DNA of 64,000 bases from Acidobacteria bacterium Ga0074141 (GTDB taxonomy: Bacteria; Acidobacteriota; Blastocatellia; Pyrinomonadales; Pyrinomonadaceae), in the NCBI GenBank assembly GCA_001464665.1, contig LNDP01000019.1, forward strand, positions 1 through 64,000. The letters run 5' to 3'. The notes beneath the pieces are model-generated. The model did no database searches. It was not told the origin of the DNA and was given only the letters and a program-made list of their open reading frames with translations. A program made the position numbers and the translations under genes. Positions 5,229 to 12,732 of the stretch are shown piece after piece. Each line of letters begins with the position of its first letter. Position 1 is the stretch's first letter.

Positions 5229-5357
5229 GCAGCGAATGCAGATGGAACTACATGGCTGATAACCCGCGTGTTGCCGGTTCGAATCCGGCCGCTGTGCTTC
5301 GGTACCGCGTAGCTCAATGGTAGAGCAGCGAACGTTTCATCATCACCTTGTCGCTGC
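5229..5357 (+). ncRNA. Y RNA 5 with a tRNA-like module
   Basis: This 129-base RNA has the terminal stem GCAGCGA/TCGCTGC, where compensatory changes keep pairing, and the 3' signature CCTTGTCGC. The second helix is GATGGAAC/GTTTCATC, then TACAT. The module has a T-arm GCCGG-TTCGAAT-CCGGC, an acceptor-like stem CGCTGTGC/GTACCGCG (one mismatch) closed by a UUCG tetraloop, and a D-arm TAGCTCAATGGTAGAGC. It lies 12 bases after Y RNA 4. Confidence 0.87.
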
Positions 5358-5373
5358 TGCAATTCATTTTCTT

Positions 5374-5480
5374 CGGGTGAATGCCGAAAGGACTACATCC
5401 AATCGCGCCTCGCGGTGTCGGATAACACCGGTGATCCTAAGCTGTTCACGCGCACAATGTCTTTTCACTTTTGTCACTCG
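5374..5480 (+). ncRNA. Y RNA 6 (divergent module)
   Basis: This RNA is about 107 bases long. The terminal stem CGGGTGA/TCACTCG shows paired changes against the consensus (GGTGAATGC with TTTTGTCAC). The second helix is GAAAGGAC/GTCTTTTC, followed by TACAT. The module lacks a TTCRA T-loop; it has a GGTGT/ACACC hairpin with loop CGGATA and a GTGA/TCAC hairpin held by GCGC/GCGC. A run of T's begins 3 bases after the stem, so it may end transcription before the Ro60 gene. Confidence 0.78.
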
Positions 5481-5483
5481 AAC

Positions 5484-5497
5484 TTTTTTTCTTTTTT
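5484..5497 (+). terminator. T-tract after Y RNA 6
   Basis: TTTTTTTCTTTTTT directly follows the terminal helix of Y RNA 6, so helix plus T-tract resemble an intrinsic terminator upstream of the Ro60 gene. Confidence 0.45.
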
Positions 5498-5498
5498 A

Positions 5499-5557
5499 GC
5501 CGCCCGCTGACGCAGGCGGTTCTGACTCGGCCGCCCGCTAATGTGAGCGGTTCTGAC
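5499..5557. repeat. Two tandem 28-base REP-like units
   Basis: Units at 5499-5526 and 5530-5557 share GCCGCCCGCT and GCGGTTCTGAC, and each can form a CCGC/GCGG hairpin. They lie between the Y RNA 6 T-tract and the Ro60 ribosome binding site and form part of its 5' leader. Confidence 0.6.
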
Positions 5558-5572
5558 ATTTAGGAGGTAACT

Positions 5573-7147
5573 ATGGCGAACAAGAACTTGTTCAAAACTA
5601 TTGTTGGAATGCTGTCGCCAAAGGCCGACACCGTAAACGAGGCGGGCGGCGTGGCTTACAAGCTTTCGCCGAAACAGGCGCTGGCCCAGTACGCTGCGAC
5701 CGGCTGCTTTAATAACACTTTTTACGCTGATGCCGGCGACCAGCTCGATAAGGTTCTCGCCCTGGCAAACGAGGTCGATGCCGAGTTTGTTGCGAAGACG
5801 GCAGTATTTGCTCGCGAAAAAGGGCATATGAAAGACATGCCGGCGTTGCTGCTGGCGGTTCTTTCTACCCGCGATAAGGCTCTTTTCGAACGCGTTTTTC
5901 CGCGTGTCGCTGACAACGGGAAGATGCTTCGGAACTTTGTGCAGATAATGCGATCGGGAGTGGTCGGACGAAAATCGCTCGGCTCGCTGCCAAAACGAAT
6001 GGTCCGCGAGTGGTTCGAGAAACGCGGTACGGAGCAGATCTTCAAACAGTCTGTCGGGCAGTCGCCTTCGATCGCTGACATACTGAAGATGGTTCACCCG
6101 AAGCCGTCTGACGCTGAACGCGAAGCGCTCTTTGGTTATTTTATCGGCCGAGATATCGACGCCGATAAGCTGCCGGAGATCGTGAGGCATTTCGAGCGAT
6201 TCAAGGCGGGCGATTCGGCCGAGGTGCCGAATGTTCCGTTCCAGATGCTGACGGCATTGCCGCTCAGCACGAAAGACTGGGCAGAGATCGCACGAAACGC
6301 TCCGTGGCAGATGACTCGGATGAACCTGAACACGTTTCAGCGTCACGGCGTTTTCGCCGACGAAGCGATGGTGAAGATCGTCGCTGACCGTCTGCGAGAT
6401 CGGGAAGCGGTCAAACGTGCTCGCATATTCCCGTTCCAGCTGATGTCCGCCTTTAGGGCGGCAGAGGCGAACAACGGGGTTCCGCGTGAGATCACCGAGG
6501 CTCTGCAGGATGCGATGGAGATCGCGACTAAGAATGTGCCGCAGATCGACGGAAAGGTATACGTCTTTCCGGACATCTCGGGATCGATGCACTCGCCCGC
6601 GACAGGATACCGAAAGGGTTCTACGTCAGCGGTTCGCTGCATCGATGTCGCGGCTCTTTTCGCGGCGGCGATCTTGCGAAAGAATCCGACCGCGGAAGTG
6701 ATCCCCTTCGAAAGCGACATCGTTAAGGTCAAGTTGAATCCCCGTGATTCGATCATGACCAACGCGCAGAAGCTCGCGAGCTTGCCGTGCGGCGGAACGA
6801 ACTGCTCGGCACCGCTCCGCGAGCTTAACCGCCGAAAGGCCGAGGGCGACGCGCTGATCTACGTTTCGGATAACGAATCGTGGATCGACTCGCCGCACTA
6901 CGGCCACTGGGGCGGAAGCGCAACTGAAACGATGAAACAGTGGAACGAGTTCAAATCGCGTAACCGTGATGCGAAACTCGTCTGCATCGACATTCAGCCG
7001 TACGCTCACACTCAGGCACAGGAACGTCGCGACATTCTCAACGTCGGTGGATTTTCGGATCAGGTGTTTACGCTTGTTTCGGAATTTGCCAACGGCGGAA
7101 TGAACGACGGCCACTGGGTCGGTGTGATCGAAAAGGTTGAGATCTGA
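5573..7147 (+). CDS. rsr: Ro60/Rsr TROVE-domain RNA-binding protein
   Basis: Ro60 orthologues form a ring of helical repeats that binds misfolded RNAs and Y RNAs and, in bacteria, can act with exoribonucleases in RNA degradation. This 524-residue protein has the TROVE region at about 15-325 and a von Willebrand A domain at about 328-520. The metal site DxSxS is intact (DISGSM, D334), with later MIDAS-type residues in GGTNCS and SDNES. There is no signal peptide. AGGAGG lies 5 bases before the ATG. Y RNAs lie directly upstream and downstream and rtcB follows, so it is the expected partner of those RNAs. Confidence 0.95.
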   Translation: MANKNLFKTIVGMLSPKADTVNEAGGVAYKLSPKQALAQYAATGCFNNTFYADAGDQLDKVLALANEVDAEFVAKTAVFAREKGHMKDMPALLLAVLSTRDKALFERVFPRVADNGKMLRNFVQIMRSGVVGRKSLGSLPKRMVREWFEKRGTEQIFKQSVGQSPSIADILKMVHPKPSDAEREALFGYFIGRDIDADKLPEIVRHFERFKAGDSAEVPNVPFQMLTALPLSTKDWAEIARNAPWQMTRMNLNTFQRHGVFADEAMVKIVADRLRDREAVKRARIFPFQLMSAFRAAEANNGVPREITEALQDAMEIATKNVPQIDGKVYVFPDISGSMHSPATGYRKGSTSAVRCIDVAALFAAAILRKNPTAEVIPFESDIVKVKLNPRDSIMTNAQKLASLPCGGTNCSAPLRELNRRKAEGDALIYVSDNESWIDSPHYGHWGGSATETMKQWNEFKSRNRDAKLVCIDIQPYAHTQAQERRDILNVGGFSDQVFTLVSEFANGGMNDGHWVGVIEKVEI

Positions 7148-7151
7148 AGCA

Positions 7152-7235
7152 CTTGCCACAGAGGGCACAGAGCTCACGGAAACTGATCTATGAGTACTAA
7201 CTCCACTCAATGAACTCCGTGTTCTCGGTGGCAAG
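7152..7235. repeat. Long inverted repeat after the Ro60 gene
   Basis: CTTGCCACAGAGGGCACAGAG (7152-7172) pairs with CTCCGTGTTCTCGGTGGCAAG (7215-7235) with few mismatches. It starts 5 bases after the Ro60 stop and ends 14 bases before Y RNA 7. It may end or protect the Ro60 message. CACAGAG-type repeats are common spacer DNA in many bacteria. Confidence 0.6.
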
Positions 7236-7249
7236 ACATTTTCATTTTT

Positions 7250-7359
7250 GGCGAATGCTGGTGGGAGTACATGGTTACTACCTTAAAAGGTATAGCGAGT
7301 TCGAACCTCGCCCGCTCCAAAATATCTGCGGGGCGGATCTCTCGCCGAACCTTGTCGCC
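7250..7359 (+). ncRNA. Y RNA 7 with a T-arm module
   Basis: This 110-base RNA has terminal stem GGCGA/TCGCC with signatures GGCGAATGC and CGAACCTTGTCGCC. The second helix is GGTGGGAG/CTCTCGCC (8 bp with two G-U pairs), then TACAT. The module has a TACC/GGTA hairpin, a perfect T-arm GCGAG-TTCGAAC-CTCGC, and a CCCGC/GCGGG stem with a 12-base loop in place of the tetraloop-closed acceptor. There is no clear D-arm. Confidence 0.85.
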
Positions 7360-7366
7360 AACTTCA

Positions 7367-7431
7367 GGGCGAATGCCGGTATGACTACATTGTCTGGAAA
7401 ACAAATCCGGTCATGCCGAACTTTGTCGCCC
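7367..7431 (+). ncRNA. Y RNA 8 (short class), possible rtcB attenuator
   Basis: This 65-base RNA resembles Y RNA 1. The terminal stem is GGGCGA/TCGCCC with GGCGAATGC and CGAACTTTGTCGCC, the second helix CGGTATGAC/GTCATGCCG, then TACAT. The inner hairpin TTGT-CTGGAAA-ACAA looks like a tRNA anticodon arm. Seven T's follow the stem at once, and the rtcB ribosome binding site is 17 bases further on. Confidence 0.85.
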
Positions 7432-7438
7432 TTTTTTT
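7425..7438 (+). terminator. Terminator-like end of Y RNA 8 upstream of rtcB
   Basis: The 3' strand of the terminal helix of Y RNA 8 runs straight into TTTTTTT (7432-7438). It would stop part of the transcription before rtcB unless the helix is opened or bound, for example by Ro60. Confidence 0.6.
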
Positions 7439-7459
7439 CATCTCTACAGGAGGAATAAC

Positions 7460-8638
7460 ATGCCATATAACAAACTAAATATCAGCGGGGCGAAGTCGGA
7501 TGTTCTTTCGTGGGTGACCCATGGGATGACGTTCGAAGAGGAGAACATGCTCCGCAACGTTTCGCGTCTGCCGTGCCTTTATAAGCACGTGGCGCTAATG
7601 CCGGACGCCCATCTGGGCAAGGGTTCGATGGTCGGATCGGTCATCGCGACGAAGGACGCGGTGATCCCGGCGACGGTCGGCGTGGACATCGGCTGCGGGA
7701 TGATGGCGGTGAAAACGCCGTTCAAAAGCGGCATTCTCGATCGCAAAATGGCGGAGTTCCGCCATGAGATCGAGCGTGCTATCCCTACTGGTTTCAACGC
7801 TTACAAGGAGTCGGTCGACGAGGCCTCGCGTTGGGAAGGCTTCGAAACTTTCGACGATCTTCACAAGGGCGTTCAGGACCGCAAGCGTAAAGCGATGGTC
7901 CAGCTCGGGACGCTCGGCGGAGGTAATCACTTCATCGAGGTCTGTCTGGATACGGAAGACAACGTCTGGCTGATGCTGCATTCGGGTTCGCGAAACATCG
8001 GTAAAGAACTTGCCGAACGACACATCGCGACCGCGAAGTCGCTGCGCCGGCTAAATGAACTTCCCTCGCCTGACCTGGCTTACTTCATCCAGGGAACGGA
8101 CGAGTTCAAGGCCTACTGGCACGACCTCGACTGGGCCCAGCGGTACGCGATGAAGAATCGCGAGATCATGATTAACCGCCTGCTGAAATCATTCAACCGA
8201 ATGTTCAATGACCAGAAGGCGTGGCGTCCTGAGATCACGGTCAATTGCCACCACAACTACGTCGCGATCGAGGAGCACTTTGGCGATAAGGTTTACGTTA
8301 CCCGAAAAGGTGCGATTAACGCTGAAGAAGGCCGCTACGGAATTATCCCCGGCTCGATGGGAGCGAAGTCGTTCATCATCAAGGGCCGCGGAAATCCGGA
8401 ATCGTTCAACTCCTGCTCGCACGGTGCGGGACGCAAAATGTCGCGTACCAAAGCGAAGGCGAAGTACACGATCGATGATCTGAAAAAGCAGACGATGGGC
8501 GTCGAGTGCCGAAAGGACAAAGGCGTCGTCGACGAGATCCCCGGCGCCTACAAAGACATCGAGGAAGTAATGCGTGCCCAGCACGACCTCGTCGAAGTAG
8601 TCGCCGAGCTAAAGCAGGTCATTTGTGTAAAGGGTTAG
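7460..8638 (+). CDS. rtcB: RNA-splicing ligase RtcB
   Basis: RtcB joins RNA 2',3'-cyclic phosphate or 3'-phosphate ends to 5'-hydroxyl ends using GTP and Mn2+, as in repair of cleaved tRNAs. At 392 residues it is near the usual bacterial length. Motifs include PDAHLGKGSMVGS (about 50), VGVDIGCGM (about 74, metal-binding Cys), GGGNHFIEV (about 153), NCHHNY (about 259, metal ligands), SCSHGAGR (about 317, the His guanylylated during catalysis) and a C-terminal QVICVKG. AGGAGG precedes the ATG. It follows Y RNA 8; no rtcA or archease gene is seen nearby. Confidence 0.97.
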   Translation: MPYNKLNISGAKSDVLSWVTHGMTFEEENMLRNVSRLPCLYKHVALMPDAHLGKGSMVGSVIATKDAVIPATVGVDIGCGMMAVKTPFKSGILDRKMAEFRHEIERAIPTGFNAYKESVDEASRWEGFETFDDLHKGVQDRKRKAMVQLGTLGGGNHFIEVCLDTEDNVWLMLHSGSRNIGKELAERHIATAKSLRRLNELPSPDLAYFIQGTDEFKAYWHDLDWAQRYAMKNREIMINRLLKSFNRMFNDQKAWRPEITVNCHHNYVAIEEHFGDKVYVTRKGAINAEEGRYGIIPGSMGAKSFIIKGRGNPESFNSCSHGAGRKMSRTKAKAKYTIDDLKKQTMGVECRKDKGVVDEIPGAYKDIEEVMRAQHDLVEVVAELKQVICVKG

Positions 8639-8656
8639 GTGTTCAGGGTTCAAACT

Positions 8657-9580
8657 TCAGCTTCCTTTCGCTGTGGTTTGAACTCTGAACGTATTACCAA
8701 GCAATTGGGGCGGATCATTTACGATTAGACAATTTTCCAAACACGATGAGTGCGCCCATGATCCAAAGGCAAGGTTTGGAATCTTGGTGAAAACCGGATT
8801 GACCGATACGCGAGTCCTGTCGCTAGCAACCGTGGTCGCTCCGCAGATCGGACAAATATCATCTTCGATGTAGAGTTTGTCTGCGTACTCGAACGGAGCT
8901 ATAGTCACCGTGACCGCGACAACATCTCCGAGATCCAATTTGAATCGGCCGGCAAAATCGTACTTCGATATATCAAGTAAACGTCGATGGGGTGCTGAAC
9001 TCCACGCCCTTTCCCAGTCTTCACGATCATCATCCATGCTTTCGGCCTTTTTTTGAATTGTTGGAAGAAGTAATAGGCGGATAGCAATGATGCCGAATCT
9101 CGCCCAGCGCCAGTAGCTTTTGAATTTGCGGCGGGCTTCGTCGTCGGTGGCGGCGGCACGGACCTCGTGGGCGAAGAGGGTAACGTTTGGTTCGGTCTCG
9201 ATGGTTTCGAGCGTCCATGCGATCTTTACCTGATCGGGCTCGTTGTAAGCGGCGAAGTCTTCGGGCGAGATCGCTGTAAATTTTACATCGCCGAACCACG
9301 GTTGGCAGACGGCTCCGCAGATGAGCAAACGGCCGGGTTCCTCGACGAGAGTTCCCCACCCGAGTTTACGGGTTTCCTCGACGAGGCCCATTGAGTTGCG
9401 TTTGTCCTGTGTTCCGCCAAGTAGAAATTTGCGTGTGTTGATGATCGTGCGGATCAGCCAGATCGACTGCATGTCAAAATCGTATGCCGTCTGCATCACG
9501 ACCTCGGGCGGTGCTTTCACCCGCCGCTCAAACCGCTCGCGGACGTCGAACTCTGGGATAAAGTCGTCGATCGATGCCAT
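8657..9580 (-). CDS. Hypothetical protein, possible SRPBCC-like domain with a C-terminal CxxC region
   Basis: This 307-residue protein has no signal peptide. The N-terminal about 150 residues (FERRVKAPPEVVMQTAYDFD near the start, then WGTLVEEPGRLLICGAVCQP and TLFAHEVRAAATDDEARRKF) look like the SRPBCC/START-like ligand-binding fold; this is inferred from pattern only. A short hydrophobic helix (FGIIAIRLLLLP) follows. The C-terminal part holds CPICG with a later histidine and cysteine (WAHSSCLENC), which may bind zinc. The arrangement suggests a fusion of two domains. The stop lies just beyond the end of rtcB on the opposite strand. Confidence 0.7.
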   Translation of the reverse strand: MASIDDFIPEFDVRERFERRVKAPPEVVMQTAYDFDMQSIWLIRTIINTRKFLLGGTQDKRNSMGLVEETRKLGWGTLVEEPGRLLICGAVCQPWFGDVKFTAISPEDFAAYNEPDQVKIAWTLETIETEPNVTLFAHEVRAAATDDEARRKFKSYWRWARFGIIAIRLLLLPTIQKKAESMDDDREDWERAWSSAPHRRLLDISKYDFAGRFKLDLGDVVAVTVTIAPFEYADKLYIEDDICPICGATTVASDRTRVSVNPVFTKIPNLAFGSWAHSSCLENCLIVNDPPQLLGNTFRVQTTAKGS

Positions 9581-9605
9581 CGCGAGTAATGTAGCACGAG
9601 CGAGG

Positions 9606-9965
9606 CTATGCGATCAGCGGTTGGCCGAGATGGACGAGCAGGCGGTTCACCGATTTTCTTGCCAGCGAACGCACCGCCGCAAAGGTTATCCCGCCTGATT
9701 CGAGAGCGATCTCGTTCGGCGTCATAAAGAGGGTCAGCAGGCGGTTGATCGGGTTGCTCTTTATCCACGCTTCCAGATGGACATTGCCGTCATCGGCGGA
9801 GATCTCGAGCATCGTCGGCAATACGATGAGGCCCGATCCATGTCGGTAAACACGCTTATTGCCGGAGCTTTCGATCAGTTCAAAGCCCTCTTCTCCGGCC
9901 CATCTTTCAACCGAGGGCCAGATGTCTGTGGGGACGGAAAAATCGCGAATCGTTCGTGAATCCAT
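9606..9965 (-). CDS. Hypothetical protein
   Basis: This 119-residue protein follows the reading MDSRTIRDFSVPTDIWPSVE. The internal ATG at 9965 was chosen because the upstream extension to 10058 reads as unlikely protein. No family is recognised. It has an alpha/beta profile (GFELIESSGNKRVYRHGSGL, then VHLEAWIKSNPINRLLTLF) and neither signal peptide nor clear membrane segment. It lies 25 bases upstream of the 307-residue gene on the same strand and may be co-transcribed with it. Confidence 0.6.
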   Translation of the reverse strand: MDSRTIRDFSVPTDIWPSVERWAGEEGFELIESSGNKRVYRHGSGLIVLPTMLEISADDGNVHLEAWIKSNPINRLLTLFMTPNEIALESGGITFAAVRSLARKSVNRLLVHLGQPLIA

Positions 9966-10091
9966 CGTCGTAAAAGATATTAAGTTCCAGTTAAAATTCG
10001 TGGGAAAACAATAAATTAAAACGACAAGCATCGGTTTGTCGAGCGCGGAAAGCCTCACTCGGCCGAAATTCTCAGGCCGGCCTAAAGACGT

Positions 10092-10520
10092 TCAATCGAG
10101 GCCGACGCGTTGGGACGCATTGCCGGATGTCGCCAGCTTTCCGGCGATCCACGCCGTTGGAATATAGGCGAAAATGATGTCAACGGCCTCGAACCAAAGC
10201 GGCGCCGGAATCATGACGGCCGCGATAATTCCGCCAAGCATCGTGAATGCTCCTATCCCGATTGCAATGCCCATCTTGTGACTCACCGCGAGCAGGGCCG
10301 CGACCAACGCCCCGACGAATGAACCAAGAGCATGAGCCGCAAACGGAACGAGGAAATGTTTGGCTTCCATCAGCGGCATCGCCGCGGCAATCCCTTCGGC
10401 CGTCGTCAGGTCGGCACCGGCCGGCGGTGGAACGAGCATCGGGCCAAAAGTCACGATACCCATATTTACCAACGCCCCGGCAACGATGCCGACGATCACT
10501 GCGATAATGTTTCGAATCAT
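10092..10520 (-). CDS. Small integral membrane protein, four predicted helices
   Basis: This 142-residue protein has hydrophobic segments at about 3-27 (IIAVIVGIVAGALVNMGIV), 58-78, 82-104 and 108-126, with a proline-rich loop (VPPPAGADL). GAGGAG precedes the start by 11 bases. The glycine/alanine-rich helices recall small uncharacterised inner-membrane families. No function can be assigned. Confidence 0.75.
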   Translation of the reverse strand: MIRNIIAVIVGIVAGALVNMGIVTFGPMLVPPPAGADLTTAEGIAAAMPLMEAKHFLVPFAAHALGSFVGALVAALLAVSHKMGIAIGIGAFTMLGGIIAAVMIPAPLWFEAVDIIFAYIPTAWIAGKLATSGNASQRVGLD

Positions 10521-10618
10521 TGCTTTCGATCGCTCCTCACTAGTTTCTTGATCAGAATTGTTGTAGCGAATCAGTTAGATGTCTAATCTTCGCTGATGTC
10601 TATTCGAACCCTGCCCCT

Positions 10619-12256
10619 CTAAAGGTCCTCGATCTTTAGCTCGGTGTCGGCATATTTCCAGGCTTCGCGAAACTGCTTTTCGGCTTCTGCGGCTTCCTTC
10701 GCTTTTTTCTGTTTTTCCAGCGATTTCCATAGTCCGAACAAGGACCTGCCATTGTTTCGCGTGTATTTCAGGTCTTCGCGAAATACTTCCTCGGCCTCGG
10801 CGAATTTGCGCATCTGCATAAGCACGCCTCCGAGGGATTCACGAGTCGGGTCCTGGACGATCGGCGGCTCATTGTATTCGATCTGGTCTTCCGCGACTAT
10901 CGCCTTTCGAAGCAGTGCGACGGCAATTTCCTTATCCCCTTTTGCCACCGCGATTGCCGCGTCCACTTTATTAAAGAAAATGAGATCAAGTCGCTTTATC
11001 ATTTCGGACATCGCGGCGAACTGCTCAGGCGGCATCTGCTTTGCCATCTTTTCATTTTCTGCTTCCGCTGCTTCCGAAAGAGCCTTACGCTCGGCCTCCG
11101 CCGCAGCGACGTCTTTCTTTCCAGCAAATGCGAGCGCCCGGGCCCAATGCAGAAGTGAGTCTTTTTGGGTGACAGGTACTTTCAATACATCATCCCACTT
11201 TCTGAATCGAACCTGCTGAACGAGGTCACCCGGTCGAAACGTTTCCTGTTCAGAAGTCGGGCCTGGACTAAATTTGGATCCGCGGTTAAGAGCACCCCGC
11301 ACCTTCGCATAGTTTCCCTGCATACTGTACGAGTAAACAATGAATGAATAGACGTGCCCGAAATGCCACTGCTTAAATTGTTCCGTTAAGCCTTCCGTCG
11401 ATTCTGCTGCGGTTTCCTCATTAGCTTCTACGGCGGTCTGAAAGTCTCCTACCCGCAGGTAGATATGGGACGGCATATGAACAAGATGCCCGAGTTCGGG
11501 GCCAGAGATCTTTAGCGATCGAAGCATATTAGCTGATGCCAAAGCACGTTCCGGTGCAGCGGAATCCTCAACGGCATGGATATACATGTGGTTCAAACCC
11601 AGGTGTTTCGGATGCCGTTTAAGTCCGGCTTCGAGTACGTCGACCATTTCCTGGGCATTTCCGATCGGTTCTCCGTCCTTGGTCCATTTGTTCCAAAAGA
11701 CTCCGGTGTTTCCAATGCTGATCGCGTACAGGGTTGCCGCATCCGGGTCATTCGGGAAACGCTTATAAACGTCAGCCATCGCATCTCGATAGGAAATGTA
11801 GAGATCGCGAGGCTTCGCATCGGCAGCTGCCACTAAACGCTTGGCTAACGCTTCGATGTACGCGCGTTCGGCTGCCGGCGAGTTCAATGACATCGCCTTG
11901 TCTAAAGCGGCTCGAGCCGCCTTCATGTCCACAACGGCACCGGATTTGGCATTACCGTAACCGCTTTTCGAGAGCGCGATGCCCCACCAGGCGATCGCGA
12001 GGTTCGGATCGAGTTCTGCCGCTCGTTCGAACGAGCGAGCGGCGTCGACCTCATTGAAGGCGTAGTAAAGCGAGAGGCCTTGGTCAAAGTACCGCTGGGC
12101 CTCTTGATTCTTGGTCGATACTTTGTGATCAACGAAGCCTCGGCTTTCGAGCAATGCGATCGGCTTCTCGGCGACCGGTGCGGCGTGGGCGGCATGTTGC
12201 GTAAATGCTGAGCTGCAGAGCAGCAGAATCGCGACGAGTGCGAAGTGAATTTTCAC
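10619..12256 (-). CDS. Secreted tetratricopeptide-repeat protein
   Basis: This 545-residue protein starts at a GTG with AAGGAGG 8 bases upstream; a longer reading to 12520 lacks such support. The N-terminus is a signal peptide (IHFALVAILLLCSSAFTQHA). TPR-like helical pairs begin near residue 50 (AQRYFDQGLSLYYAFNEVDA, then RSFERAAELDPNLAIAWWG) and continue to the C-terminus (FAEAEEVFREDLKYTRNNGR). The family is common in Acidobacteria and Bacteroidetes as periplasmic TPR proteins of unknown role. A lysine/alanine-rich helical stretch at 420-460 may be a coiled coil. Confidence 0.85.
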   Translation of the reverse strand: MKIHFALVAILLLCSSAFTQHAAHAAPVAEKPIALLESRGFVDHKVSTKNQEAQRYFDQGLSLYYAFNEVDAARSFERAAELDPNLAIAWWGIALSKSGYGNAKSGAVVDMKAARAALDKAMSLNSPAAERAYIEALAKRLVAAADAKPRDLYISYRDAMADVYKRFPNDPDAATLYAISIGNTGVFWNKWTKDGEPIGNAQEMVDVLEAGLKRHPKHLGLNHMYIHAVEDSAAPERALASANMLRSLKISGPELGHLVHMPSHIYLRVGDFQTAVEANEETAAESTEGLTEQFKQWHFGHVYSFIVYSYSMQGNYAKVRGALNRGSKFSPGPTSEQETFRPGDLVQQVRFRKWDDVLKVPVTQKDSLLHWARALAFAGKKDVAAAEAERKALSEAAEAENEKMAKQMPPEQFAAMSEMIKRLDLIFFNKVDAAIAVAKGDKEIAVALLRKAIVAEDQIEYNEPPIVQDPTRESLGGVLMQMRKFAEAEEVFREDLKYTRNNGRSLFGLWKSLEKQKKAKEAAEAEKQFREAWKYADTELKIEDL

Positions 12257-12732
12257 TGTCTCTTCCTCCTTGGGGTTAGATCGCTGGCCGAGTGGAAGGA
12301 TTCGACTGAAAGTTAGTGCTTCGAGGCTCGAACAATGACATTGAGGCCTCAATGAAATAATTGGCTTTCTCTCGGACGGTGAACCGATCCAAACGAAATC
12401 CGGTGTCGGTCCTGCCGTTGCTATCCGGCGTATGATATGCCAATAGCGAGTGAGATGTCCAACATCTGGAGGGCCTCGGAGGTAGTTGCTGCTGCGTCGA
12501 GGTTCATAGATCGTCTGCATCCGACTGGTCTTCGAAAGGAGAGCCGATCATCCCCACTTTCACGGTGCCGGCTTTAACAACCGTACCGTGATAAAACATC
12601 GTCCCATCAACATATTGGGGCCGTATGCCCTAAATCACGCGTCTGAATTTTTGGTTACACACAATATATTGTGCTTGCCAGATATCGCCTTTTGATATTA
12701 AAGTAAAACCTGAATAAGGGAGGAGGTTAAGT
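12257..12732. other. Intergenic region between divergent genes
   Basis: These 476 bases hold no convincing gene. The only feature seen is the AT-rich palindrome at 12660-12673 near the HNH gene; promoters for the two divergent genes must lie here but no clear -35/-10 pair was found. Confidence 0.5.
12660..12673. promoter_or_regulatory. 14-bp palindrome, possible operator
   Basis: CACAATATATTGTG is a perfect palindrome 60 bases upstream of the HNH nuclease start. Its size and symmetry fit a dimeric repressor site, but no regulator can be named. Confidence 0.35.

Noticed and set aside
2666-5499. Several open frames of 60-130 codons across the tRNA array, on both strands
   Set aside because: They cross tRNA and Y RNA genes, lack ribosome binding sites and read as Ser/Arg-rich shadow translations. 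Only 4269-4613 has a good start signal and lies in a gap between RNA genes.
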